Notes: generated by a model from the letters alone, not told the origin. A stretch of DNA of 64,000 nucleotides from Flavobacteriaceae bacterium (GCA_003443635.1 CP031964.1:372001-436000); one strand, 5' to 3'; shown: positions 1-10,913, counted from the stretch's first letter. Translations and numbers: made by a program.

Positions 1-66
1 CCTATTGGTGGTGATGTAGAGATGGTAACTATAAAATTATCTCAAAGGCGAAAAAAATTACAGTAG
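1..66 (+). CDS. 3' end of an unidentified protein (partial)
   Basis: An open frame runs from the left edge to TAG at 64-66 and encodes 21 residues ending KLSQRRKKLQ, after IGGDVEMVTI. The hydrophobic/acidic beta-strand pattern and basic tail would fit the end of a YceI-like or similar beta-sandwich protein, but this is too short to identify. Only the 3' end is inside the window. The tRNA-Cys promoter begins 25 bases downstream. Confidence 0.5.
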   Translation, partial: PIGGDVEMVTIKLSQRRKKLQ

Positions 67-90
67 TTAGCGTAAAGTCTTTATTTTTTT

Positions 91-98
91 TACATTTG
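91..98 (+). promoter_or_regulatory. -7 promoter box of tRNA-Cys
   Basis: TACATTTG matches the Bacteroidota -7 consensus TAnnTTTG and lies 12 bases before the mature 5' end of the tRNA. No clear -33 TTG is visible at the usual spacing. Confidence 0.6.
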
Positions 99-110
99 CA
101 TCCCTGTTAT

Positions 111-181
111 GGCGCCTTGGCCGAGTGGCTAGGCAGAGGTCTGCAAAACCTTCTACAGCGGTTCGAATCCGCTAGGCGCCT
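111..181 (+). tRNA. tRNA-Cys (anticodon GCA)
   Basis: A complete cloverleaf is visible. The acceptor arms GGCGCCT (111-117) and AGGCGCC (174-180) pair perfectly, with discriminator T at 181. The anticodon loop CTGCAAA carries GCA, giving Cys. The T loop TTCGAAT is canonical. The 3' CCA is not encoded (the sequence continues TCAAAA), so it must be added after transcription. A strong terminator follows directly. Confidence 0.97.
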
Positions 182-182
182 C

Positions 183-216
183 AAAAGCTCTCAAAAAATA
201 TTTTGAGAGCTTTTTT
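183..216 (+). terminator. Rho-independent terminator after tRNA-Cys
   Basis: A perfect 14-bp stem (AAAAGCTCTCAAAA, 183-196, and its complement at 201-214) with a 4-nt AATA loop ends in a T run. Its symmetry means it can also work for leftward transcripts arriving from the beta-lactamase-family gene. Confidence 0.9.
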
Positions 217-256
217 ATCAATTAATAAATACATAACCTATATAGTATTAATTACG

Positions 257-2161
257 TTAAAATTGATATCCTATTAAATTATAATAATTATATAATATCA
301 AACAGGTAATCATAGCTATGATTACTAATGTAAAGTGCGTTTTTCCCAAAAGGCTAATAGATTTATTTTTGAAAAATCTTGGAATCCTATATAATCCAAA
401 TAAGAAAACAATAAACCCTATTAATGGAAAAGTAAAATAAATCCAAAAAGTTAATGGAACTCCATATTTTAAAGTAATTCCTTGCGTTGTAGCGGCTAAT
501 AGGATAAAAAAGATAAGCAAACAAAATCCGGCTATTCCAATTATTAATTTAGTCTTAAATTCACTTTTGTTATAGTCTTTTTTGCGACGAATATATTGAA
601 TTATCCAACCAATTATAGCTGTTAAAAGTATTATAAATGAGGTTATTAATAGTATAAAATGAATTGATGGTACCTCATACCACTTTAGTTTCTTATAAGT
701 GGCATATCCAGTTGAATAATAAGTATCGTTTTCATCAACAACAAACGTGATTAAGAAATCGTCTGTTTCTCTTTTGAAAAGAAAGTTGTCTGTTTCTTTG
801 TATTTTTTTCCGTTTATTAAAAGCGTACGACCTTCAATCGTAACTTTATATACATCTCCAAATAAATAAGTCAAACGATCAATGGATGATTGACCATCGT
901 TAGTATATTGATATGTACCACTCAAATCCTTGAGATCGTTAGTAGAAACAAAATCTTTCGGAGGTGACTTTACTTGTTCTTGGTTTTTATTCAAAACATC
1001 AAGTATATAATCTCTAATTTGCCATTTAAGGTTATTCGCCACATTGTTGTTTGAAGCGAAAAAAAAAGCCAAATCTTTTTCAGGTATCATCATTAATATA
1101 CTTTCAATTCCAGTATCATCTCCTGCATGATAATTATATGTCAGCCCATTTGCAGACATAACTCTCCATACCCAACCTTGCTTTCTATCCATTAGTTTAT
1201 GGTATTGGAAATGTGGAGTTAACATGTCCTTAATTGTTTCGGGTTTTAAAATTTGTGTTCCATTAATAACACCTTGATTTAAGTACATTTGCATAAAGTT
1301 AGACATGTCGTTTGCAGTAGTTATTAATCCTCCAGCTCCGATTTGATTAGTGTATTTTATTCCATACGACCCATCGAGATATAATTGATTATTACCGTCT
1401 TCCTTCCACTTATAACGGTTCATTAAGTTATTAACCATTTCTTCTTTCAGATTGAAACCAGAATTTGTCATTTTTAATGGGTCAAATAAATTCTTTTGCA
1501 AATACGCGTTAAATGAAATTCCGGAAACGGTTTCGATAATTAGAGCCAAAAGAGCCATTCCATGGTTAGAATAATTAAAATACTTGCCAGGCTCCCATAC
1601 AATTGGTGGAAGTCGTTTTTTAAGGTGTTTTTTTAATGAATTTAGGTTTTCTTTACTACTCGCTTCACTTCCAATAGAAGAGTCATCAAAACCAGCAGTA
1701 TGAGTTAAAATATGGCGAACTAGAACTCGTTGGTCAAATGGGTTTTCAATTTTTATATCACCAATCAATTCTTTCACAGGTTGATTAATGTCTATCTTTC
1801 CTTGCTCGATCAATTGGAATGCAGCAGTAACTGTAATTAGTTTAGATACTGAAGCCACAAAAACATTAGTTTTCTGAACATCAAATAATTGATTATTTTG
1901 AACATTAGCAAGACCATAACCTTTTTTTAAAAGGATTGAATCTGAAGAAACAATACTTATAATACCTCCTTGTATTCCCTCTTTTTTTGTCATAGATTCT
2001 TGAAATAGAGAATCTATTTTAGACTCAAGATTTAACCATAAATCAGCTGGCTGAATTGAGATAGTTTTTTCTGAATTTTTGATTCCGTTTTTTGCTTCTT
2101 GTCCATAAGAAAGCTGTAATAGGCAAAATAAAATTATTAGTATTTGAATAAACCTCATCAT
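257..2161 (-). CDS. Serine hydrolase, beta-lactamase (class C/PBP4*) family, with C-terminal membrane segments
   Basis: 634 residues. An N-terminal signal peptide (MMRFIQILIILFC...SYG) is followed by a beta-lactamase-like serine hydrolase domain of about 350 residues. The nucleophile motif SVSK is near residue 104, a YSN motif falls at about 195, and HAGDDTG (the HxG equivalent of KTG) lies further on. After the domain comes a beta-rich segment and then about four hydrophobic helices in the last 130 residues, so the catalytic part is probably held outside the inner membrane. Such enzymes act as D-amino-acid peptidases or esterases; the substrate cannot be read from sequence. It stands alone, with no TAnnTTTG box seen upstream. 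A second family member lies at 43010-44572. Confidence 0.85.
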   Translation of the reverse strand: MMRFIQILIILFCLLQLSYGQEAKNGIKNSEKTISIQPADLWLNLESKIDSLFQESMTKKEGIQGGIISIVSSDSILLKKGYGLANVQNNQLFDVQKTNVFVASVSKLITVTAAFQLIEQGKIDINQPVKELIGDIKIENPFDQRVLVRHILTHTAGFDDSSIGSEASSKENLNSLKKHLKKRLPPIVWEPGKYFNYSNHGMALLALIIETVSGISFNAYLQKNLFDPLKMTNSGFNLKEEMVNNLMNRYKWKEDGNNQLYLDGSYGIKYTNQIGAGGLITTANDMSNFMQMYLNQGVINGTQILKPETIKDMLTPHFQYHKLMDRKQGWVWRVMSANGLTYNYHAGDDTGIESILMMIPEKDLAFFFASNNNVANNLKWQIRDYILDVLNKNQEQVKSPPKDFVSTNDLKDLSGTYQYTNDGQSSIDRLTYLFGDVYKVTIEGRTLLINGKKYKETDNFLFKRETDDFLITFVVDENDTYYSTGYATYKKLKWYEVPSIHFILLITSFIILLTAIIGWIIQYIRRKKDYNKSEFKTKLIIGIAGFCLLIFFILLAATTQGITLKYGVPLTFWIYFTFPLIGFIVFLFGLYRIPRFFKNKSISLLGKTHFTLVIIAMITCLILYNYYNLIGYQF

Positions 2162-2266
2162 TAAAATGCATTATTGTTATTTTAATGATGAGACGTTCTG
2201 TTTTAAAGGGAGGTTACGAAATTATTAATTTATAAAGTTCTAAAAAGCATTATTTTATGAGTTTTT

Positions 2267-3670
2267 TTATTTTAATGCTGTGTTTTTGTCTACTATTAAT
2301 TTATTAGTTAATTTTTCTCCGTTAATAAACTTTGAAGCAATAGAAAAGAAACTATCCGAAGCAAATAATGCAATAAAGTGAGGTGCATCTTCCACACTCA
2401 TAAAAACTATTTCTTTACTATTCTCAGATAATTTTTTAAAATGACGAACTGCTCCCTCATAATGAGTTTTAGGGTCTAATGTTCCGTTTATAATTAGTGT
2501 TGGAGGCATGTTTTTAGGTGCTTTTCCAAAGAAAACATCCTTCTTATATGTTGGCATTCTGTTTTCTGCCATTAAACTTGGTAAAGGGCTCTTAAATAAT
2601 AAATCTTTAGACTCTAAAGCCACATCACTCTTTTTAATTTCTGGCCTTAAATTATTTTCTGATGCTGTAATAATTTGAACTAAAGGAATTGAATTTGATG
2701 AGGTTTTATATTTACTATAAGATGTATAAAATTCTGTGATTTCTGCAATTGCATTATTTAATGGTTCAATATTCTCTTTAGATAATTCTTTTATTATTTC
2801 TGGTATTTTATTTCTCACTTTAGGAAGATCTAACATCATTCCAAAAATTATAGATAATTCTTGTCTCGGTAATTTTTTCGAAAAAATAGTGTCTTTATGT
2901 GTTCTTTTAATAATACTTTGCAACTGAGAAGTTAAAGAGGTTGCAGAATTAGGCTCTAACTTATTCAAAGATTCTATAACAGAAAGACCAACATCATTTA
3001 TTACAAAAGACCTTTGACTTAAATCGTAATCAACATCATCTTGTAAAGGAATTAACGAATCTAAAATTATTCCATCAATCTTTGTTGAATTAAGTTGTAG
3101 TAATCTAAGTACCAATTGTGTTCCATAAGACACTCCATAAACATAACGCTTTCCTTTTCCGCTTAAATCGTTTATTAATTTACTAAGGTCTTTAGCTCCA
3201 TTTGTAATAGAAAAAGCTTGTACATATTCTTGGTTGCTATACATTTGCTCAAAACAAGACCCCCACTCTTCATTAACCAAAGCTATGCTCCCTTTAGAGT
3301 TTACATCTTCTTCATTAGGGCATATTTTTGCTGACAATCCCGTTCCTCTATGGTCAGGGACAAAAATATCTAAATGAGGAAACTGTTTAGAGAACTTTTC
3401 AATTAAAGCATACATACTTGCTCCAGATTCTCCTGGGCCTCCAGGAATTAACCAAAGTGAGCCCTTCCTATCTTTTAGTGAAGGGAACTTTCTAACAAAT
3501 AAATCTATTGTCTCGTTCTTATCTGACTGATGGTATAATGGCGTTTTTACTGTTGCACATAAAGATAACTTAAGCTCATCAAATTCATTTTGATCTGAGC
3601 ATTTAGAAAATTGAGCATTAACTATTGATGTAAAAAATAATATTAATAATACAATTTTGGGTCTTAACAT
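2267..3670 (-). CDS. Exported alpha/beta hydrolase, tripeptidyl/prolyl aminopeptidase-like (S33 type)
   Basis: 467 residues beginning with a signal peptide (MLRPKIVLLILFFTSIVNAQ). The oxyanion-region motif GGPGESG and the following FVPDHRGTGLS are typical of S33 aminopeptidases. The nucleophile elbow is GVSYG (GxSxG). A late Asp (NGTLDP) and His (DAPHFI) complete the triad, and a helical cap region separates the halves. It probably releases N-terminal residues or short peptides in the periplasm or outside the cell; specificity is inferred from family only. It lies in the same orientation as its neighbours but is separated by gaps over 100 bases, so it is probably a single-gene unit. Confidence 0.82.
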   Translation of the reverse strand: MLRPKIVLLILFFTSIVNAQFSKCSDQNEFDELKLSLCATVKTPLYHQSDKNETIDLFVRKFPSLKDRKGSLWLIPGGPGESGASMYALIEKFSKQFPHLDIFVPDHRGTGLSAKICPNEEDVNSKGSIALVNEEWGSCFEQMYSNQEYVQAFSITNGAKDLSKLINDLSGKGKRYVYGVSYGTQLVLRLLQLNSTKIDGIILDSLIPLQDDVDYDLSQRSFVINDVGLSVIESLNKLEPNSATSLTSQLQSIIKRTHKDTIFSKKLPRQELSIIFGMMLDLPKVRNKIPEIIKELSKENIEPLNNAIAEITEFYTSYSKYKTSSNSIPLVQIITASENNLRPEIKKSDVALESKDLLFKSPLPSLMAENRMPTYKKDVFFGKAPKNMPPTLIINGTLDPKTHYEGAVRHFKKLSENSKEIVFMSVEDAPHFIALFASDSFFSIASKFINGEKLTNKLIVDKNTALK

Positions 3671-3817
3671 TGTTATTTTTTTAAGTAGAGTTAATAGATT
3701 AATTCTTGTTATTTATAGATGAAAAATTCTTACAAATAGTTGCCTACAAATATTGAAAAAAATCTAAGGTTTATCTAATTTTATATAAAAGCTTTTCTTG
3801 ATTATTCATACTTCTCT

Positions 3818-4930
3818 TTAAGAATAACTTTTTTCCCAATCTTTCCATACAACTTCATAGCCTTGAGATTGTAGCATTTTTTGTATTTCTGATGTAGATC
3901 GCTCGTCGGAAATTTCAAATTGCTCTAAGGATTCAGGTGCTACACTATATCCACCTGGATTTGTTTTAGATTCAGCACTAATAGAAGTAATCCCAAGATT
4001 AACAATATTATTCCTAAACTTTTCGCTTTCACGAGTTGATATAGAGAGCTCAACATCTTCATCTAGTAATCTGTATGCGCATATAAGTTGCACTAGGTCT
4101 GAGTCTGTCATTTCTACTTTTGGTTCTATATTGCCTTGATGAGGTCTTAATCTTGGAAATGAAATCGAATATTTTGTTTTCCAATAATGCTTTTGTAAGT
4201 ATTTTAAATGTAATGCAGTATAAAAGCTATCTACTCTCCAATCTTCTAATCCAAATAAAGCGCCTAGTCCAATTTTATGAATTCCTGCTTTACCTAATCT
4301 ATCAGGAGTATCTAATCGATAATCAAAATTTGATTTTTTGCCTTTAGGGTGGTGCATTTTATAGGTAGCTTTATGATACGTTTCCTGATAAACTAATACA
4401 GCAAATAATCCTTCTTTAATCAAATCTTCATATTCATCTTGATCTAGAGGTTGAACTTCGATGCTAATATTAGAAAAATGCTCACGAATTAAATTAATTG
4501 CGTGTTTTAAATAAGAAACTCCAACCGCTCTATTTGCTTCTCCTGTAACTAAGAGAATATGGTCATATCCAAGCTTTTTAATATGTGCTACTTCTTCTAA
4601 AATTTCTTTATCCGAAAGTGTTTTTCTTTTGATTTTATTTGTCATACTAAATCCACAGTATGTACAAATATTTTGGCATTCGTTAGAAAGATACATTGGG
4701 ATATACATTTGAATTGTATTTCCAAAGCGTTTTTTTGTAAGCACATTGCTTCGTTGAGCCATTTGCTCAATAAAAGGTTTTGCAGAAGGAGAGATTAAAA
4801 CTTTGAAATCTTCTAACGTAATTTTATCTTTAGACAATACACGCTTAACATCTTTAGAAGAAAAATCATAAATTTCTTTTTCTAAAGCATCCCAATCGTA
4901 TAAATCAAAAGTATTTTTAAAACTACTCAT
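3818..4930 (-). CDS. thiH: 2-iminoacetate synthase ThiH (radical SAM)
   Basis: 370 residues, the usual length for ThiH. The radical-SAM cluster motif reads [10 protein letters not shown] (Cx3CxxC), near residue 84. ThiH cleaves tyrosine to dehydroglycine (2-iminoacetate), which ThiG uses to build the thiazole ring of thiamine; this is the oxygen-sensitive alternative to glycine oxidase ThiO. It is the last gene of the thiamine operon; its start overlaps the end of thiG by 8 bases, suggesting translational coupling. No ThiF-type adenylyltransferase follows, although one is needed to load ThiS. Confidence 0.95.
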   Translation of the reverse strand: MSSFKNTFDLYDWDALEKEIYDFSSKDVKRVLSKDKITLEDFKVLISPSAKPFIEQMAQRSNVLTKKRFGNTIQMYIPMYLSNECQNICTYCGFSMTNKIKRKTLSDKEILEEVAHIKKLGYDHILLVTGEANRAVGVSYLKHAINLIREHFSNISIEVQPLDQDEYEDLIKEGLFAVLVYQETYHKATYKMHHPKGKKSNFDYRLDTPDRLGKAGIHKIGLGALFGLEDWRVDSFYTALHLKYLQKHYWKTKYSISFPRLRPHQGNIEPKVEMTDSDLVQLICAYRLLDEDVELSISTRESEKFRNNIVNLGITSISAESKTNPGGYSVAPESLEQFEISDERSTSEIQKMLQSQGYEVVWKDWEKSYS

Positions 4931-5696
4931 CTAAAAAAGAAGTTAAAGGGCTACTCGCTTCTGCGTATTGTTTTATTGGAGCCAATTTTGCATTGTAAGC
5001 CATTCTCCCAGCTTGAACAGCCATTTTAAATGCAATACCCATTTTTACTGGATTCTGTGATACAGCTATCGCTGTATTTACCAATACGGCATCAGCACCT
5101 AACTCCATAGCATAAGCTGCATGAGATGGTGCGCCAATACCTGCATCAACAATAACAGGGATATTGCTTTGTTCTATAATAATTTCTAAAAATTCTTTTG
5201 TTTTTAATCCTTTGTTACTCCCAATAGGAGCTCCCAAGGGCATTACACATTGTACGCCAACATCTTCCAATCTTTTACATAAAACTGGATCTGCATGAAT
5301 GTAAGGCATTACAATAAAACCTTGTTTTACTAATTCTTGAGCAGCTTTTAATGTTTCAATAGGATCTGGTAATAAAAATTTAGGGTCTGGGTGTATTTCT
5401 AATTTCACCCAATTTGTTGCTAAAGCTTCTCTAGCTAATTCGGCAGCAAATATGGCTTCTTTAGCTGTTCTTACTCCAGAAGTATTTGGTAATAAATTAA
5501 TGTGGTTTTCACTGAGGTGAGCCAACATATTATCAGATTTATTATTTATATCTACTCTTTTTAAAGCAACAGTAACCAATTCGCTTTCTGAAGCAACAAT
5601 TGCTTCACGCATTGTTTGTGAACTATTAAACTTTCCTGTTCCAGTAAATAATCTAGAATTAAAAGTTTTATCTGCTATTTTAAGTATATCTGTCAT
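4923..5696 (-). CDS. thiG: Thiazole synthase ThiG
   Basis: 257 residues. A TIM-barrel enzyme that joins 1-deoxyxylulose 5-phosphate, dehydroglycine and sulfur from ThiS thiocarboxylate to make thiazole phosphate. Diagnostic stretches are FTGTGKF at the N-terminus, [26 protein letters not shown], and the phosphate-binding [11 protein letters not shown]. Its start codon shares one base with the thiE stop (TAATG arrangement), and it overlaps thiH by 8 bases. It is controlled by the TPP riboswitch far upstream. Confidence 0.97.
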   Translation of the reverse strand: MTDILKIADKTFNSRLFTGTGKFNSSQTMREAIVASESELVTVALKRVDINNKSDNMLAHLSENHINLLPNTSGVRTAKEAIFAAELAREALATNWVKLEIHPDPKFLLPDPIETLKAAQELVKQGFIVMPYIHADPVLCKRLEDVGVQCVMPLGAPIGSNKGLKTKEFLEIIIEQSNIPVIVDAGIGAPSHAAYAMELGADAVLVNTAIAVSQNPVKMGIAFKMAVQAGRMAYNAKLAPIKQYAEASSPLTSFLDE

Positions 5697-6355
5697 TATA
5701 TTTTATTTTGATTTGGTCTCCAAATTTGTTCTTGCCAAGAAGGATATTGTAATAGTTTTTTAAGCTGGCTAATTTTATTAAAATCTTTAGTAATTTCTCC
5801 TGAAGCTGCTATACCAAAAACTCCTGTCTCTAAAATTTTAGGAACATCATTTAGAGTAATTCCACCAATAGCAATAATTGGAGTATCTGTTTTTAATTCT
5901 TCCAACATAGTTAAGTAACCATTATACCCAATTATTGAACTCAAGTTATCTTTTGTGGTTGTAAAACGATAAGGGCCTAGGCCTATATAGTCTACTTTTT
6001 TATTTATTAAAACCTTACAATCTTGTATCGTATTTGCAGTTCCTCCAATAAAATAGAATTCTCCTAAATATTTCCTAGCTACTAAGGGGCAAGTATCATT
6101 TTTTCCTAAATGAACTCCATCTGCTTTTACCCGTTTAGTAATCTTATAATAATCATTAATGATTAACCTTGTTTGAAAATGGCTAGTGACTTCTCTAGCT
6201 TCTTCTGCAGCTTTTAAAATTTCTTTATTAGTTGCATTTTTAAGTCGTAATTGTACCAATTCAACACCAGAGGTACAAGCATTTTGAATATTGCTCAAAT
6301 GTGCTTCAATAGTATCTCCTTGTGATATGTAATGTAGCGAAGGTAATTGCATCAA
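5696..6355 (-). CDS. thiE: Thiamine phosphate synthase ThiE
   Basis: 219 residues. It couples HMP diphosphate and thiazole phosphate to thiamine phosphate. The catalytic signature motifs are intact: [32 protein letters not shown] (diphosphate-binding loop) and IIAIGGI. This separates it from the degenerate paralogue at 7111-7716, so this copy is the likely functional synthase. It overlaps thiD by 4 bases (ATGA) and abuts thiG. It is slightly longer than typical ThiE because of a C-terminal tail ([12 protein letters not shown]). Confidence 0.93.
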   Translation of the reverse strand: MMQLPSLHYISQGDTIEAHLSNIQNACTSGVELVQLRLKNATNKEILKAAEEAREVTSHFQTRLIINDYYKITKRVKADGVHLGKNDTCPLVARKYLGEFYFIGGTANTIQDCKVLINKKVDYIGLGPYRFTTTKDNLSSIIGYNGYLTMLEELKTDTPIIAIGGITLNDVPKILETGVFGIAASGEITKDFNKISQLKKLLQYPSWQEQIWRPNQNKI

Positions 6356-7110
6356 TTTATTGGTGTATGACTCCCTAAAAGAGTAGTGTTTGAACTTAAA
6401 AATTTCTCTATATAATTTTTTGCTAGCTGTGCAGCATCTTCAATACTAAAACCTAGTGCTAAGTTACTTGCTATAGCAGATGATAAAACACAGCCACTAC
6501 CATGTTTTGGAGAAGCATCTTTTTTTTTCGGTTCGATATTTAATTGCACAATCTTGTTGTAATACAATTGATCTAAACCTATAGTATCTGTGCGATGTCC
6601 TCCTTTTAAATAAAGATTTGTTTTACTACTAATATGTTCTATTGTTTCCTCAATTGATTTTTTAGGATATAGGTTTTGAATTTCTTCATAATTTGGAGTT
6701 ATTAAATAAACTTTATCTAAAATGGTATTCAATACATTTAAATCATCTCCATTATGAAAATTAAAGCCAGTACTTGCTTTTAGTATCGGGTCCAATACGA
6801 TTTTAATTCTAGAGTTTAATACTTTTAACTTATTGATTATCATTAAAAGTGAAGTCCAATTTTGAACAACACCAATTTTAACAACCTCAATATCAAACCG
6901 TTCAAATAAAACTTCTATTTGATGTAATATTATTTCAGTATCTACCCAATGAGAATCTATAAAATCTACATCGTTTTGAACTGTTACTGTAGTGCATACT
7001 GATAAACCATATAAGCCATAAGCTTGAAAAGTTTTTATATCTGAAGTTAACCCTGCGCCGCTTGAAGGGTCAAAACCAGCAATTGAAAGTATGTACTGAT
7101 GTGTATCCAA
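6352..7110 (-). CDS. thiD: Hydroxymethylpyrimidine (phosphate) kinase ThiD
   Basis: 252 residues of the ribokinase-like family. N-terminal SIAGFDPSSGAGLTSDIK forms the substrate pocket and the late KHGSGCVLSSAIA is the anion-hole/catalytic motif, with a Gly-Ser-Gly-Cys that accepts Asp-type phosphorylation chemistry in the family. It phosphorylates HMP twice to supply HMP diphosphate to ThiE. Its ATG follows immediately after the stop of the TenI-like gene, and it overlaps thiE by 4 bases. Confidence 0.93.
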   Translation of the reverse strand: MDTHQYILSIAGFDPSSGAGLTSDIKTFQAYGLYGLSVCTTVTVQNDVDFIDSHWVDTEIILHQIEVLFERFDIEVVKIGVVQNWTSLLMIINKLKVLNSRIKIVLDPILKASTGFNFHNGDDLNVLNTILDKVYLITPNYEEIQNLYPKKSIEETIEHISSKTNLYLKGGHRTDTIGLDQLYYNKIVQLNIEPKKKDASPKHGSGCVLSSAIASNLALGFSIEDAAQLAKNYIEKFLSSNTTLLGSHTPIN

Positions 7111-7716
7111 TTAAATATTGCTTCTTTTTTTAGTAAAATAGTTTTTCATGGTTTTAAAATTGGCAATAGGAGCAGAACTATTCCAAATTCCTCCTAAAAC
7201 ACCCACACCTTGAAATCCTAATTTTGTATATTCTGACAGGTTTTGTATTGTAACCCCTCCCATTCCTATAATTTTCTTATCAATACCATTTACATTAAAA
7301 CCTTTTCCTCTGTATCCTTCTTTAGAAATAGAGGAAAAAACGGGGCTCAATAAATGATAATCAAACTCAAAATCGCATTTAACTAATTCTTCAGGTTTAT
7401 GAAAAGAGCTACTAATCGTTTTACCAAACATATTTAATTCTTTAAAATAATTGCTAGGAATATCTAGATAATCACGTCTCTTTTGTTCTTGAAAATGTAT
7501 TCCTTTTAGATTATATTCATTGATTAGCTCATGAAAAAAATGTACTATAATTCTATTGTGATATTTTGAGTCGATTTGATTTAAATATTCACAATGTTCT
7601 TCATAACTTTTCTCTGGTTTCCTTAGATGATAGAATTCTAAACCTGCTTCAAAAAGTCGATCTAGAATTTCTATTTCATCTTTAATATCTTTTTCGGGAG
7701 CTATAAGTACAATCAT
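7111..7716 (-). CDS. TenI/ThiE-like protein, probably thiazole tautomerase
   Basis: 201 residues of the ThiE/TenI TIM-barrel family (GLEFYHLRKPEKS near the N-terminus, GMGGVTIQNL near the C-terminus). The ThiE motifs are degraded: the HLGxxD loop reads IHFQEQKRRD, and the GPxFxTxTK loop reads LSPVFSSISKEGYRGKGF. Loss of the diphosphate-binding residues argues against synthase activity and for a TenI-type thiazole tautomerase or a regulatory role. It lies between thiC (3-base gap) and thiD (adjacent), a placement shared by other flavobacterial thi operons as far as I recall. The functional call is inference. Confidence 0.75.
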   Translation of the reverse strand: MIVLIAPEKDIKDEIEILDRLFEAGLEFYHLRKPEKSYEEHCEYLNQIDSKYHNRIIVHFFHELINEYNLKGIHFQEQKRRDYLDIPSNYFKELNMFGKTISSSFHKPEELVKCDFEFDYHLLSPVFSSISKEGYRGKGFNVNGIDKKIIGMGGVTIQNLSEYTKLGFQGVGVLGGIWNSSAPIANFKTMKNYFTKKRSNI

Positions 7717-7719
7717 TAT

Positions 7720-9597
<1,878 letters not shown>

Positions 9598-9626
9598 TTA
9601 TTATTTTACTTGTTAGATACTACTCT

Positions 9627-9830
9627 CTAACCTCCCTGTGTTGCTTGAATTATTAAAATGTTATCTTTATTAGAAAAACGATATTCTTTCCATTGTTCTT
9701 TAGGTATAATCTCTCGATTAACGGCAATGGCAATTCCATCAGAAGAAGAGTTAACCTGTTTTAATAATTGTAACAAATTATTATTTTCTTCAATATCTAC
9801 AGGTACTTCATTTATGTAAATAGTTATCAT
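9627..9830 (-). CDS. thiS: Sulfur carrier protein ThiS
   Basis: 67 residues of ubiquitin-like fold ending in Gly-Gly (ATQGG), the C-terminus that is adenylated and converted to a thiocarboxylate that donates sulfur to ThiG. The N-terminal MITIYINEVPVDI strand pair and AIAVNREII segment are typical. It is the first gene of the riboswitch-controlled operon, about 120 bases downstream of the aptamer. Its activating enzyme (ThiF or a MoeB-like protein) is not in this operon. Confidence 0.93.
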   Translation of the reverse strand: MITIYINEVPVDIEENNNLLQLLKQVNSSSDGIAIAVNREIIPKEQWKEYRFSNKDNILIIQATQGG

Positions 9831-9920
9831 TATATATAAATTTATAATTGTAACTATTAATAAAAAATACTTTTGAAATATGTATATTTAATCAAACACA
9901 CATCATTATGAAAAAGAATG

Positions 9921-9941
9921 AACATATCTTAAAAATATGTT
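9921..9941 (-). other. Stem-loop between TPP aptamer and thiS (possible expression platform)
   Basis: Read on the minus strand, AACATAT and ATATGTT arms pair around a TTTTAAG loop, followed by CATTCTTTTTC. The T run is imperfect, so this could be a weak attenuator terminator or only part of the leader. It is the only hairpin of note between the aptamer and thiS. Confidence 0.4.
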
Positions 9942-9950
9942 TTCAACTTT

Positions 9951-10022
9951 TCCCTTCGCCGGTACTAACCGCATCAGGTTCAAAGAGTATAATCTCAGTT
10001 CCTAAGCATAGGAACACCTCTA
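9951..10022 (-). promoter_or_regulatory. TPP riboswitch (THI element)
   Basis: On the minus strand the conserved TPP aptamer blocks occur in order: the 5' P1/P2 strand GAGGTGTTCC, the core ACTGAGATTATACTCTTTGA (containing CTGAGA), ACCTGATGCGG, then GTACCGGCGAAGGGAA closing P1. The spacing and order match the family. It sits between the operon promoter and thiS and should sense thiamine diphosphate to repress the whole thi operon. Variation from consensus: the P4/P5 joining segment reads CGGTTAGTACCGG. Confidence 0.95.
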
Positions 10023-10033
10023 AAGTTACATAG

Positions 10034-10041
10034 CAAAAATA
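10034..10041 (-). promoter_or_regulatory. -7 promoter box of the thiamine operon
   Basis: TATTTTTG on the minus strand matches TAnnTTTG. The predicted start point, about 4-7 bases downstream, falls just before the first base of the TPP aptamer, so the transcript would begin almost at P1. Confidence 0.6.
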
Positions 10042-10177
10042 TTGAAAAATATTTTTAATACATTCTTTTTCTGATATTATTACTCCTAATTAAAAATAGA
10101 GAAGGTTTATTGAAAAATATTTTTAATTATTCTCTCATAAGTTACATAGGGAAGCACATTTATATAATTAGAATAAT

Positions 10178-10849
10178 TTATTCGCGTATGTCTTCAATAA
10201 AGTCAGTAGGGTTTAATTGATCTTTAGGTAAAAATCCTTTAGTAATTAGTACTAATCCACAAATTATTAAAATAACTCCTAATAACTTTTTTACTTTTAA
10301 AATACGATGTGGAGTTAATTTTCTTTTTAATTGTTTTGCTAGTAGTATTTTAAAAATATCTGTTACAAAATAAGAAAGAACCATTGTTCCAAAAAACACA
10401 TAAAATCTATTGATATCATTTTCTAAAGTTGGTCCAATGACAATAATAATTCCTAGCCAAAAAACTAAAACACCTATGTTTATAAAATTAAGCAAGAATC
10501 CTTTTACAAATAGTCCTAAATAATTGGTTTTTTTAAATTCCAATTCACTTGCATTTTCAGTCCCTTTCCTTGTTTTTTTTAAAAAAATAATAACCCCATA
10601 AACTGTAATTATCATGCCTCCAAAAACAAATAAACCTGGTTGATTACTTAAGTTTTCAAGAAGTTGAAAACTACTAAAATATGCTATGCCTATAAAAAAA
10701 ATATCAGCTAAAATAACTCCAAAATTAAAAGCTAGTGCAGCTCTAAAACCTTTTGTAGCACTGGTTTCTAGGAGTACAAAAAATACAGGGCCAATCATAA
10801 AGCTTAAAAAAAAGCCTAAGGGAATTGCTGTCTGTATATCGTCTAACAT
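10178..10849 (-). CDS. LysE-family translocator (amino-acid exporter-like)
   Basis: About 223 residues with six hydrophobic segments. The start of the family core (AIPLGFFLSFMIGPVFFVLL) follows only a few residues after the chosen ATG. Members export amino acids or small metabolites across the inner membrane; the substrate is unknown. An alternative ATG 39 bases upstream (10888) lies inside a 14-bp perfect hairpin and would add residues not expected for the family, so the start at 10849 is preferred. A promoter box lies at 10906-10913. The gene is the first one upstream of the thiamine operon, but has its own promoter and no clear link to it. Confidence 0.8.
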   Translation of the reverse strand: MLDDIQTAIPLGFFLSFMIGPVFFVLLETSATKGFRAALAFNFGVILADIFFIGIAYFSSFQLLENLSNQPGLFVFGGMIITVYGVIIFLKKTRKGTENASELEFKKTNYLGLFVKGFLLNFINIGVLVFWLGIIIVIGPTLENDINRFYVFFGTMVLSYFVTDIFKILLAKQLKRKLTPHRILKVKKLLGVILIICGLVLITKGFLPKDQLNPTDFIEDIRE

Positions 10850-10862
10850 ATGGTTATATAGT

Positions 10863-10892
10863 AATAATGCTGAATTAAAATTCAGCATTATT
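10863..10892 (-). other. Perfect 14-bp hairpin in the lysE-family leader
   Basis: AATAATGCTGAATT (10863-10876) pairs perfectly with 10879-10892 around a 2-nt spacer. With the promoter box at 10906-10913 the hairpin would occupy the extreme 5' end of the mRNA. On the plus strand it is followed by a T run and could double as a terminator for rightward transcripts. Confidence 0.6.
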
Positions 10893-10905
10893 TTTTCATG
10901 ATAAA

Positions 10906-10913
10906 CAAATATA
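10906..10913 (-). promoter_or_regulatory. -7 promoter box of the LysE-family gene
   Basis: TATATTTG on the minus strand matches TAnnTTTG. The predicted start point near 10900 lies just upstream of the hairpin at 10863-10892. Confidence 0.55.

Noticed and set aside
10850..10888. Upstream ATG (10888) as start of the LysE-family gene
   Set aside because: It lies inside a perfect 14-bp hairpin and adds residues not matching the family; ATG 10849 is the better start.
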